NCBI GenBank assembly: GCA_045642445.1
Contig: JAZUIX010000138.1
Coordinates: 1-8,997, forward strand
Length of the DNA: 8,997 nt
From: Colimorpha sp045642445
GTDB lineage: Bacteria > Bacteroidota > Bacteroidia > Bacteroidales > P3
Direction: 5' to 3'
Shown one piece after another: positions 1-5,785 of this stretch; positions within the stretch are counted from its first letter, which is position 1; every line of letters begins with the position of its first letter. The notes below the pieces were generated by a model, which was given only the letters and a program-made list of their open reading frames with translations, searched no databases and was not told the DNA's origin. Made by a program: the position numbers and the translations under genes.

Positions 1-1
1 C

Positions 2-32
2 ATATCGGAACTATATCGGAAGCATATCGGAA
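2..32. repeat. Three 9-bp repeats spaced 11 bp apart
   Basis: ATATCGGAA occurs at 2-10, 13-21 and 24-32, exactly 11 bp apart, about one helical turn. The array may continue upstream of the window. It is followed by a G-rich stretch (36-90) and T-rich runs (105-156) with no convincing gene. It could be a regulator-binding array or the end of a larger tandem repeat. No function is assignable. Confidence 0.6.
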
Positions 33-132
33 GCAGGGCGAGGGCACTTGGGAGGATATAGGAGGTGTGGGGTGGGGGGCTGTTTTGGCAGTTTTTGGGG
101 CGAAAATTTTTTTTGATTTTTTTTGACGAAAA

Positions 133-165
133 TTTGCTTGCTATTCAATTTTTTTTGTATATTTG
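133..165 (+). promoter_or_regulatory. Bacteroidota-type promoter for the M1 peptidase
   Basis: TTTG at 133-136 and TATATTTG at 158-165 are separated by 21 bp. This matches the Bacteroidota sigma-ABfr consensus (TTTG, 19-21 bp, TAnnTTTG). Transcription would begin near 172, giving a leader of about 190 nt if translation starts at 364 or about 105 nt if it starts at 277. Confidence 0.65.
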
Positions 166-363
166 CAGCGTCGAAGTTCCGCGACATTGTGTCGGCTCGG
201 GGGCGCATGTTGATGATTGTCAGTGTGCTACGAGTGGTGTGGTGTTTCGTTGCTGAGACTTAAAAACAATAGTATTATGAAAAAGGAAGAGTTTGAGGGT
301 TTGGCCGTTGCCCGCGAATATGGCCCCTGTCCCGGGAAGGGAGGTTTTGCAAAAGTTTTTAGG

Positions 364-2670
364 ATGAAGAGGTTAGCCTTTTTGCTGGCCGCTGTTGTGG
401 CGGTGTGGTCGATGAACGGCCAGGCGAGTTATCATGAGTCGGACACGATGGATGTGCTGCATTATTCGCTTGATTTGGATATGGGGCATAGCGACGCGGA
501 GAGTTTTTCGGGGTCGTGCCGTGTGACGCTGAGGCTGTTGCAGCCGGTGGAGGAGGTGGGCCTCGGGTTGATGAATGCGGCCATAGGAGGGTTGCGTGTA
601 GGCGATTCGGTGGTGGAGGATTTTGATTATGCTTTCGGCCGACTGCATGTGCCTGTGCTGGGGGCCGAGGTGGGTGATACGCTGGAGGTTACGGTGGATT
701 ATCAGAGTTGGGGTTATGTGGGTGTGGACGGTGGTTTTTGGTGCGATGCCGCGCATCAGTTGTTTTATAATTTGGGCGAGGATAGGTATAAGCGGCCTTT
801 CAGCATGGGTCGCAGTTGGTTTCCGTGCAGCGACAGCGTGTACGACAAGGCCACTTACGATTTCCGCCTCACGGCTCCGAAGGGGTGGTCGGCCATCTGC
901 AGCGGTGTGTTGGACAGCACGTTGCTGAATGCCGATTCGAGCTCGATGTTTTGTTATTCGCTGGATCACCCTGTGTCGACTTACCAGGTGGGCGTGGGTG
1001 TGGCTCCCTACAGGGTGCTGCGCCGCACGTTTGAGGGTATGGGGGGCGCGTATACGTTTCATGCGGCTTACCGCAACGGGTCGCCCGATATGGTGGAGCG
1101 CCTCACGGGGCTTTTGGTGCCTTTTTACGAGGAGTTGTTCGGCCCTTACCGCTGGGATGAGATCGGCTATTGTGCCGCGGGGGACAATGCGGGCATGGAG
1201 CATGTGAACAATATTTCGGTGAATCAGACGCCTTTCACGCGGGATAACTATCAGTCGGAGTTTCTTGTGGCTCACGAGTTTGCCCACCAGTGGTTCGGCA
1301 ATCTGGTTACTTGTGCGCGTATTCAGGATATGTGGTTCAACGAGGGTGGGGCTTCGTTTGCCGACCAGTTGGCTATGCGTATGCTGATGCCCGAGGAGAG
1401 CGCGATACAGCAGCCGTACAACAATTATATGATTATTTCGAGGGTTCCGTTTATGGAGGAGGGGTTTCATGCGTTGTGCGGTATGCCGGAGCAGTATTCG
1501 TTTATGAACAATACTTATTATAAGGGTGCGATGGTGTTTCACGAGTTGCGGTATCTGCTGGGCGATTCGGTGTTTTTCGGGTCGATGCGCGAGCTTTTGG
1601 ATCGCAATGCTTTCACGGCTATGGACACGTATCAGATCCGCGATTCGCTGAGCCTTTACAGCGGCAGGGATTTGACCGATTTCTTCGATTTCCATATTTT
1701 CGCCCCGGGATTTGCCGAGTATTCGCTCGATTCGATGCGCACGGAGGGGGGTGAGACCACGTTGTGGATCAGCCAGCATCTGTGGGGAGCGCCCGAGTTT
1801 TGCCGCGAGGCACGGGTGCCTGTTACGCTGTTTTCGGCCGAGGGCGATACGGCCACGGTGGATGTGGCGAGCCATGGGGCCACGGCCAGCGGAAGTTTCA
1901 GGCTGCCGTTTGTGCCTGTGTATGGGGTGGTGGATTATTATGATTATCTGGCCGATGCCAATGTGGTGGAAACGATGAAGGTGAGGGGTAAGGGTTCTTT
2001 TTTCAGTACGCCTATCAATAGTTTCAAACTCAATGTCACGAAGTTTGTCGACACGGTGTCGTTTGTGTGTTCGCAGCACTGGAGCACGCCCGATTATGAC
2101 CCGGTTCCGGGTGTGGTGCGTTGGGCCAACCACCGCATGATTGTGCAGGGTGTGATGCCCGAGGGTATGAAGGCTCAGCTGCTGGTGCCCTATTCGAGCT
2201 CCGTAAATGACATCGATCAGGGTTTTTGCGACGAACCGGGCACGAGGGATTCGCTGCGGGTGTTTTATCGCGCCACCCCCGCCGACCGCTGGGAGCTGGT
2301 GGAGGCCACCGATGTGAACGACTCTTATATGTCGACCTGTTTGAAGACTTCCACGTTCCGCCCGGGCGAGTATATCTTGGCTGTGGTTGATACCGCCACG
2401 CTGGGTATTGAGGACGCCGTGACCGAGGTGGCTGGTTTCGATTTGCTGCCCAATCCTGCCCACGAGGTTGTGACCATAGTGTGCGGCAGAAGTTGCGCCC
2501 AAGGGGCCTGCGGCCTCACGGTGCGCGATGCTGTGGGTCGCGAGGTGTTGCGCCAAGCGGTTCAGGGCAATAAGCAAAAGATTGATATCAGCTCGCTGCC
2601 TCAAGGTGTCTATTTCGTCACCCTTACCACCAAAGAGGGCAACAGCACGAGAAAGCTGATGAAATTATGA
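364..2670 (+). CDS. Secreted M1 family zinc metallopeptidase with T9SS C-terminal sorting domain
   Basis: A 768-residue protein that likely removes N-terminal residues from peptides outside the cell. Residues 1-19 form a signal peptide (MKR, hydrophobic core, cut near G19/Q20). The M1 catalytic signature is intact: H304-E305-F-A-H308 followed 18 residues later by E327 gives the zinc ligands and base. The substrate-anchoring GAMEN-like motif is A276-G-M-E-H280, and the catalytic Tyr is probably Y385 in Y-Y-K-G-A. Residues from about 692 to 768 are a type A T9SS sorting domain (LLPNPA, a GREVLRQ-like strand, SLPQGVYFVTL, terminal KLMKL), so the product is probably exported by type IX secretion and anchored at or released from the surface. 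Residues about 480-690 are not assigned. The frame is open back to 217, and ATG at 277 sits in a typical A-rich context, but that start would add 29 non-hydrophobic residues before the signal peptide, so 364 is preferred. Transcribed alone and converges with the next gene. Confidence 0.9.
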   Translation: MKRLAFLLAAVVAVWSMNGQASYHESDTMDVLHYSLDLDMGHSDAESFSGSCRVTLRLLQPVEEVGLGLMNAAIGGLRVGDSVVEDFDYAFGRLHVPVLGAEVGDTLEVTVDYQSWGYVGVDGGFWCDAAHQLFYNLGEDRYKRPFSMGRSWFPCSDSVYDKATYDFRLTAPKGWSAICSGVLDSTLLNADSSSMFCYSLDHPVSTYQVGVGVAPYRVLRRTFEGMGGAYTFHAAYRNGSPDMVERLTGLLVPFYEELFGPYRWDEIGYCAAGDNAGMEHVNNISVNQTPFTRDNYQSEFLVAHEFAHQWFGNLVTCARIQDMWFNEGGASFADQLAMRMLMPEESAIQQPYNNYMIISRVPFMEEGFHALCGMPEQYSFMNNTYYKGAMVFHELRYLLGDSVFFGSMRELLDRNAFTAMDTYQIRDSLSLYSGRDLTDFFDFHIFAPGFAEYSLDSMRTEGGETTLWISQHLWGAPEFCREARVPVTLFSAEGDTATVDVASHGATASGSFRLPFVPVYGVVDYYDYLADANVVETMKVRGKGSFFSTPINSFKLNVTKFVDTVSFVCSQHWSTPDYDPVPGVVRWANHRMIVQGVMPEGMKAQLLVPYSSSVNDIDQGFCDEPGTRDSLRVFYRATPADRWELVEATDVNDSYMSTCLKTSTFRPGEYILAVVDTATLGIEDAVTEVAGFDLLPNPAHEVVTIVCGRSCAQGACGLTVRDAVGREVLRQAVQGNKQKIDISSLPQGVYFVTLTTKEGNSTRKLMKL

Positions 2671-2673
2671 ATT

Positions 2674-2758
2674 GTGACTAGTGATTAGTGACTAGTGATT
2701 AGTGACTAGTGATTAGGCGGCTCCCGCCCTCTCTCATCTGTCATCTGTCATCTCTCAT
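2674..2758. repeat. Heptad-palindrome intergenic element, copy A
   Basis: The left arm is six 7-bp units, strictly alternating GTGACTA and GTGATTA (2674-2715). The core is GGCGG-CTC-CCGCC (2716-2728), a 5-bp stem. The right arm is four 7-bp units, CTCTCAT, CTGTCAT, CTGTCAT, CTCTCAT (2731-2758), which read on the other strand as ATGAGAG/ATGACAG. It fills almost the whole gap between two convergent genes, starting 3 bp after one stop codon and ending 5 bp before the other. It may act as a bidirectional transcript end, but no T-tract follows the stem. Related copies lie at 4320-4391 and 5279-5361. Confidence 0.8.
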
Positions 2759-2763
2759 CTGCC

Positions 2764-3192
2764 TCACCAATTGCTGATGTAGAGGATGCGACCATCGAAG
2801 TAGGTGCTGTATTGATAGACGGTGCAGTAGGGCTTGTCGGTGATGTTGAGGGGTTGGCTGTTTTGATCGTCGAGGAGGAAGAGAGAGCCACAGATGGGGC
2901 AGAGGACGATGTTGTTATAGCCTTCGTACATCTCTAAACGACCTTCGTCGTAGGGGCAGCTTCGCTCAAAGGCGTAGTATTCGTTGAGGAAGTTGTGGAT
3001 GACGATGATGCCCTGGTTGCCTCCGACGATGTATTCGTAGCCACCCACGTTGTTCAACCCTGGATAGAGGGGGGAGTTGGGCTCGATTTGGCAGTTGGCA
3101 TCACCTATGGCAATGTGGCAGTCCTTCCCTTCTTTGCACGACACGAGTGTGAGCAACAGTATCAAGCAAAGAAAAAAGGAAAGGTGCCGCAT
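2764..3192 (-). CDS. Small lipoprotein with degenerate Rieske-like fold
   Basis: A 142-residue predicted lipoprotein: MRH, a hydrophobic core and the lipobox L16-V-S-C19, so C19 would be lipidated and the protein membrane-anchored. The C-terminal half resembles the Rieske [2Fe-2S] fold in layout, with YYAFERSC79-P-Y-D, 19 residues later C98-P-I-C101-G-S, then a short beta tail ending in DGRILYISNW. Canonical Rieske sites are C-x-H and C-x2-H; here the two His positions are Y81 and C101, so a normal Rieske cluster is not expected. C79, C98 and C101 might still bind a metal or form a disulfide. It lies 90 bp downstream of the glutaminyl cyclase on the same strand and may be co-transcribed with it. 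The lipoprotein call is firm; the fold is inferred and the function unknown. Confidence 0.75.
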   Translation of the reverse strand: MRHLSFFLCLILLLTLVSCKEGKDCHIAIGDANCQIEPNSPLYPGLNNVGGYEYIVGGNQGIIVIHNFLNEYYAFERSCPYDEGRLEMYEGYNNIVLCPICGSLFLLDDQNSQPLNITDKPYCTVYQYSTYFDGRILYISNW

Positions 3193-3250
3193 GGTAAAAT
3201 TAAATAAAAAGAGAGTTCTTTGAAATGTTGGGTTTTTGGAAGAGGTTTTT

Positions 3251-3282
3251 TCTAGAAATTCTAGATCTCTAGAAAATCTAGA
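3251..3282. repeat. Array of four TCTAGA palindromes abutting the glutaminyl cyclase stop codon
   Basis: TCTAGA occurs at 3251-3256, 3260-3265, 3268-3273 and 3277-3282, with starts 9, 8 and 9 bp apart. The whole block is itself a near-perfect inverted repeat. On the minus strand it begins immediately after the TGA of the cyclase gene and could fold into a hairpin downstream of it, but the following RNA is A-rich rather than U-rich, so it is not a classical terminator. The plus-strand flank is a T-run (3245-3250). Confidence 0.6.
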
Positions 3283-4311
3283 TCATTCCCCATAATCGCC
3301 ATAAATGGTTTTGAGGAGCACTTTGGCTGTGATGGCGAGGGAGTTTTTATCGACGTGGTCGAGGTTGTCGCCGAGAGTGTGCCAGTAGGGGAAGAAGCTG
3401 CAGTCGGGGCTGTTTTGGACGATGTCGATCATGGGTATTCCTGCGAGGCGGTTGACGTAGTAGTGGTCGTCGAGGATATCGGGAGTGTCCTGGTTGACAA
3501 AGATGTTGCCGTAGCCGAGGGCCGAGGCGACATCCCAATACTTGTTGAGGATGCTTCCGGCAAAATGGCGGCTGACATTCTCTTTGGTGTAGCGGGGCTG
3601 TTGGGTGCCCACCATGTCGAGGAGGACGCCGTAGAGGGCGGTGTAGTGAGGTGTGTGGGGGTGTGAGGACCAATATTGCGAACCTATGCACCAGCTGTCG
3701 TCCTGATATGTGTCGGCCCATTCGGGTACACCTTGGTCTTCGACATCAAAGAAGATGATGTCGATGGCTGTGGCGGGACGGTTGGTCGAAACTACACGGG
3801 CAAGCTCGAGCAGGAGGCCTACTCCGCTGGCACCATCGTTGGCGCCGAGGATGGGTTTGCGATGGTTGGCCTCATCGGGGTCGTGGTCGGCCCACATGCG
3901 GCTGTCCCAGTGAGCGCCGAGGATGATGCGTCGGTTGGGGGTGCCAGAAGGTGCCTCGATGGAGGCGATGATGTTTTTGCCGCGCACTTTGGTGCCGTCC
4001 CACAGCTGGGCGGGGAACTCTTGGACGATGACGGTGTCGCACCACTTTTGCAGTTGCCCTACGAGGTAGTTGGCACATTTTTTCTGTGCCTCGCTGTTGG
4101 GGGTGCGGAAGCCGAAGGCGAGTTGGTCGGCCACATATTGATAGGCCGAGTCGGCGTTGAACTGGGGGATGCTCACGGCGTTGTAGTCGATGGCTGTGCT
4201 GGTAGTGGAGGGCTTTTTGGAACCATCGCCACAACCGGCCAGCAGCACTACAAGTATAAAGCAGAGACGCCAAAGGTCGCGTCTCTGCAATATCTGATGA
4301 TGATTATTCAT
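3283..4311 (-). CDS. Lipoprotein glutaminyl-peptide cyclotransferase (M28-like, type II glutaminyl cyclase)
   Basis: A 342-residue enzyme expected to cyclise N-terminal Gln to pyroglutamate on proteins that have crossed the inner membrane. The N-terminus carries basic residues, a hydrophobic segment and the lipobox L24-A-G-C27, so it should be anchored facing the periplasm. The M28/glutaminyl-cyclase core shows the expected series: G-A-H134-W-D136-S, G-A-N-D159-G-A-S-G, F-F-D-V-E191-D192, L-L-D232-M-V-G, D281-D282-H, and Y-W310-H311-T-L-G-D-N. By analogy with animal and Porphyromonas enzymes, D159, the E191/D192 pair and H311 would hold zinc and catalysis. The D-D-H and W-H-T signatures distinguish cyclases from ordinary M28 aminopeptidases. 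It is downstream of EF-P across a 95-bp gap holding repeat copy B. An M28 aminopeptidase is the alternative but is less likely. Confidence 0.88.
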   Translation of the reverse strand: MNNHHQILQRRDLWRLCFILVVLLAGCGDGSKKPSTTSTAIDYNAVSIPQFNADSAYQYVADQLAFGFRTPNSEAQKKCANYLVGQLQKWCDTVIVQEFPAQLWDGTKVRGKNIIASIEAPSGTPNRRIILGAHWDSRMWADHDPDEANHRKPILGANDGASGVGLLLELARVVSTNRPATAIDIIFFDVEDQGVPEWADTYQDDSWCIGSQYWSSHPHTPHYTALYGVLLDMVGTQQPRYTKENVSRHFAGSILNKYWDVASALGYGNIFVNQDTPDILDDHYYVNRLAGIPMIDIVQNSPDCSFFPYWHTLGDNLDHVDKNSLAITAKVLLKTIYGDYGE

Positions 4312-4319
4312 TATTATTT

Positions 4320-4391
4320 GTGATTAGTGACTAGTGACTAGTGATTAGGCGGCTACGCCCTCCCAGTCACCAATCACTGGGCACTGGTTAC
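4320..4391. repeat. Heptad-palindrome intergenic element, copy B
   Basis: The left arm is GTGATTA, GTGACTA, GTGACTA, GTGATTA (4320-4347). The core is GGCG-GCTA-CGCC (4348-4359). The right arm is CAGTCAC, CAATCAC, TGGGCAC, TGGTTAC (4364-4391), which read on the other strand as GTAACCA, GTGCCCA, GTGATTG, GTGACTG. It lies between the 3' end of efp and the start of the glutaminyl cyclase. Its left-arm units are the same two heptads as in copy A, while the right arms of A and B differ. Confidence 0.78.
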
Positions 4392-4406
4392 AGGTGGAAT
4401 GATAAC

Positions 4407-4970
4407 TTACTTGATACGTTCGGCGTATTCGTTGGTGCGGGTGTCGACTTTGATGCGTTCGCCTTCCTTGATGAAGAGGGGCACGCGGACCTGGACGCCA
4501 GGTTCGACGGTGGCATCCTTCATGGCGTTGGTGGCGGTGTTGCCAGCGAAGCCGGGTTCGGTGTAGGTCACCACGGTCTCAATGAATGGGGGAAGTTCGC
4601 ACAGCAGAGGGGTCTCGGTGTCGGCGTGGACGGTGATTTCAACGTACTGGCCGTCTTTGAGGAACTGGGGAGCGTTGATGATGCGCTCGTCGATGTTGAT
4701 CTGGTCGTAGGTCTCGCAGTGCATGAAGACGTGCATGTCGCCCTCTTTGTAGAGGTAGGTGTAGGGACGACGTTCGACGCGGACGATGTCGATTTTGGCA
4801 CCGCTGGGGAAGGTGTTTTCGAGCATACGACCAGTTTTTACGCTGCGCATTTTGGTGCGGACGAAAGCGGCACCTTTACCAGGTTTCACATGGAGGAATT
4901 CGACAATGGTGTAGATGTCGTTGTTGAAATTGATGCAAAGACCGTTCTTGATATCAGTTGTTGTTGCCAT
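4407..4970 (-). CDS. efp: Elongation factor P
   Basis: A 187-residue translation factor that binds between the P and E sites of the ribosome and relieves stalling at polyproline stretches. Length matches the family (E. coli 188). The N-terminal KOW-like domain carries the loop H-V-K-P-G-K32-G-A-A-F, with K32 at the tip position that E. coli lysylates. The OB domains follow, with the family signature I-K-E-G-E-R-I-K-V-D-T-R-T and the ending Y-A-E-R-I-K. Whether K32 is modified here cannot be told, since no modification gene is in the window. It lies 18 bp downstream of the two-TM protein gene on the same strand, so the pair is probably an operon. The start at 4970 gives the standard N-terminus. 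Confidence 0.97.
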   Translation of the reverse strand: MATTTDIKNGLCINFNNDIYTIVEFLHVKPGKGAAFVRTKMRSVKTGRMLENTFPSGAKIDIVRVERRPYTYLYKEGDMHVFMHCETYDQINIDERIINAPQFLKDGQYVEITVHADTETPLLCELPPFIETVVTYTEPGFAGNTATNAMKDATVEPGVQVRVPLFIKEGERIKVDTRTNEYAERIK

Positions 4971-4988
4971 AAATGTAAGTATTTTTTA

Positions 4989-5258
4989 TTATTTGTTTTC
5001 GTTTTTCTTTTTCTCGGAGGCGTAGAGCTGTGTGAGCTTGCGAAGGTCCTCTTTGAGTTCGTCGTTTTCTTCATCGGCAGCTTTGCGACGTGTGCGCTCC
5101 ATCATGAGGCGGCAGAAGATGGCCAGCACGAGGATGCAGAGGGTGAGGTTGAGGGCGTAGGGCCCCTGGTCGCGCAGTAGGAAGTAGAGCACCGTGGCAC
5201 CGATGATGAGGATGTAGGAAATCCATTCGTATATTTTCAATGTGCGCTGATAGTTCAT
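4989..5258 (-). CDS. Small membrane protein: two TM helices plus cytoplasmic coiled coil
   Basis: An 89-residue protein of no recognised family. Residues about 10-29 (W-I-S-Y-I-L-I-I-G-A-T-V-L-Y-F-L-L) and about 34-52 (Y-A-L-N-L-T-L-C-I-L-V-L-A-I-F-C) are membrane segments joined by the short loop R-D-Q-G-P. The rest (R-T-R-R-K then E-E-N-D-E-L-K-E-D-L-R-K-L) is highly charged and helical. By the positive-inside rule, both termini should be cytoplasmic. It is first in an apparent operon with efp (18-bp gap). The pairing with a translation factor suggests nothing specific about function. Confidence 0.8.
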   Translation of the reverse strand: MNYQRTLKIYEWISYILIIGATVLYFLLRDQGPYALNLTLCILVLAIFCRLMMERTRRKAADEENDELKEDLRKLTQLYASEKKKNENK

Positions 5259-5278
5259 GACTTTTTATTATTATTTAT

Positions 5279-5361
5279 GTGAATTATGAATTGTGAAAAG
5301 TGAACCGACAAATGGTGGGCGGCAACCGCCACTTTTCACATTTTTACTATTCACTATTCAC
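5279..5361. repeat. Heptad-palindrome intergenic element, copy C
   Basis: The left arm is GTGAATT, ATGAATT, GTGAAAA, GTGAACC (5279-5306). The core is GGCGG-CAA-CCGCC (5318-5330), extended by an outer inverted repeat of GTGAAAAGTG (5293-5302) with CACTTTTCAC (5330-5339). The right arm is TTTTCAC (5333-5339), then TTTTTAC, TATTCAC and TATTCAC (5341-5361). It lies upstream of the membrane protein/efp operon, and probably inside its untranslated leader if the promoter at 5387-5394 is used. The heptads differ from copies A and B, but period, orientation and core are the same. Confidence 0.78.
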
Positions 5362-5386
5362 AAAAAAAATTCCCTTTTTCGCGATG

Positions 5387-5394
5387 CAAAGATA
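5387..5394 (-). promoter_or_regulatory. Promoter -7 box for the membrane protein/efp operon
   Basis: Read on the minus strand this is TATCTTTG, a perfect TAnnTTTG box followed by C. A clear -33 TTTG is not seen at the usual distance. Transcription would start near 5380, putting copy C of the heptad element in a leader of roughly 120 nt. Confidence 0.5.
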
Positions 5395-5411
5395 CAAATT
5401 TTCTAAAAAAC

Positions 5412-5443
5412 TTTGGCTATGTGAAGAAAATTTTGTTTCTTTG
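5412..5443 (+). promoter_or_regulatory. Promoter for the small lipoprotein gene
   Basis: TTTG (5412-5415) and TTTCTTTG (5436-5443) are separated by 20 bp, one mismatch from the TTTG/TAnnTTTG consensus. The leader would contain a 6-7 bp hairpin (AAGGCC 5455-5460 with GGCCTT 5469-5474). It is divergent from the efp operon promoter. Confidence 0.4.
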
Positions 5444-5526
5444 TAAAGTCGGAGAAGGCCCTTCAGAAGGCCTTTGAAGCAATGTAATGTATTTATTAAC
5501 AATTTGATATATATAATTTGTAAAAT

Positions 5527-5724
5527 ATGAAAAAGTGTGCAAAGATATTCCTGTCGCTGCTTCTGATAGGGGGTTTGCTGACCGTAAGTGGTGCTTTTGT
5601 GTCGTGCAAATCGTCAAAAACAATGTATGAGACGAAGAAGTATAGCCAGAAGAAACCGGTGAAAACGAACATCCGTGTGAAAGGCACCAATAAACAGAAT
5701 GGATCGACGTATCGTTCGTACTAA
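5527..5724 (+). CDS. Small basic lipoprotein, function unknown
   Basis: 65 residues: MKK start, hydrophobic segment of about 18 residues, and lipobox F24-V-S-C27 followed by K-S-S-K. The mature part is only about 38 residues and strongly basic (Lys/Arg, Ser, Thr, Tyr), with no recognisable domain, ending in T-Y-R-S-Y. The context upstream of the ATG is A/T-rich, as usual for this phylum. The signal peptide and an own promoter and terminator argue that it is a real gene despite its size. It could bind envelope polyanions, but that is a guess from charge only. Confidence 0.72.
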   Translation: MKKCAKIFLSLLLIGGLLTVSGAFVSCKSSKTMYETKKYSQKKPVKTNIRVKGTNKQNGSTYRSY

Positions 5725-5739
5725 AGTTTAGAATCAAGA

Positions 5740-5770
5740 GTAAGGCTGCCGCCCTACATTTATTTTTTTG
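5740..5770 (+). terminator. Putative intrinsic terminator after the small lipoprotein
   Basis: GTAAGGC (5740-5746) pairs with GCCCTAC (5751-5757) with one mismatch around the loop TGCC, followed by the T-rich run 5759-5769. The GC core and the preceding AGAATCA and AGAGTAA units faintly recall the heptad-palindrome elements, so it may be a degenerate relative. The T-run followed by G (5770) is also the nearest thing to a -7 box for manA, with two extra bases relative to consensus. Confidence 0.45.
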
Positions 5771-5785
5771 TAATTTTCCATTCTT

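Noticed and set aside
42..91. G-quadruplex in the upstream G-rich stretch
   Set aside because: GGG runs exist, but one loop would be about 14 nt and the runs are uneven. A canonical four-run motif is not met.
373..2604. 743-codon open frame on the minus strand, antisense to the M1 peptidase
   Set aside because: It mirrors a GC-rich coding strand with strong third-base bias. Its product is a His/Arg/Ile-rich string with no domain, while the plus-strand frame has signal peptide, HExxH-x18-E and sorting domain.
3676..5180. Long plus-strand frames (3676-4323 and 4341-5180) antisense to the glutaminyl cyclase and efp
   Set aside because: Products are low-complexity Val/Gly/Asp-rich reverse-complement shadows. 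The minus-strand genes are unambiguous families.
2674..5361. CRISPR array or REP/BIME explanation for the heptad elements
   Set aside because: There are no spacers of constant length and no cas genes. The units are 7 bp and contiguous, unlike CRISPR repeats (about 23-50 bp) or REP palindromes.
5417..5737. 106-codon minus-strand frame opposite the small lipoprotein
   Set aside because: It overlaps a lipoprotein gene with clear signal peptide and lipobox. The antisense product has no recognisable feature and covers the promoter region.
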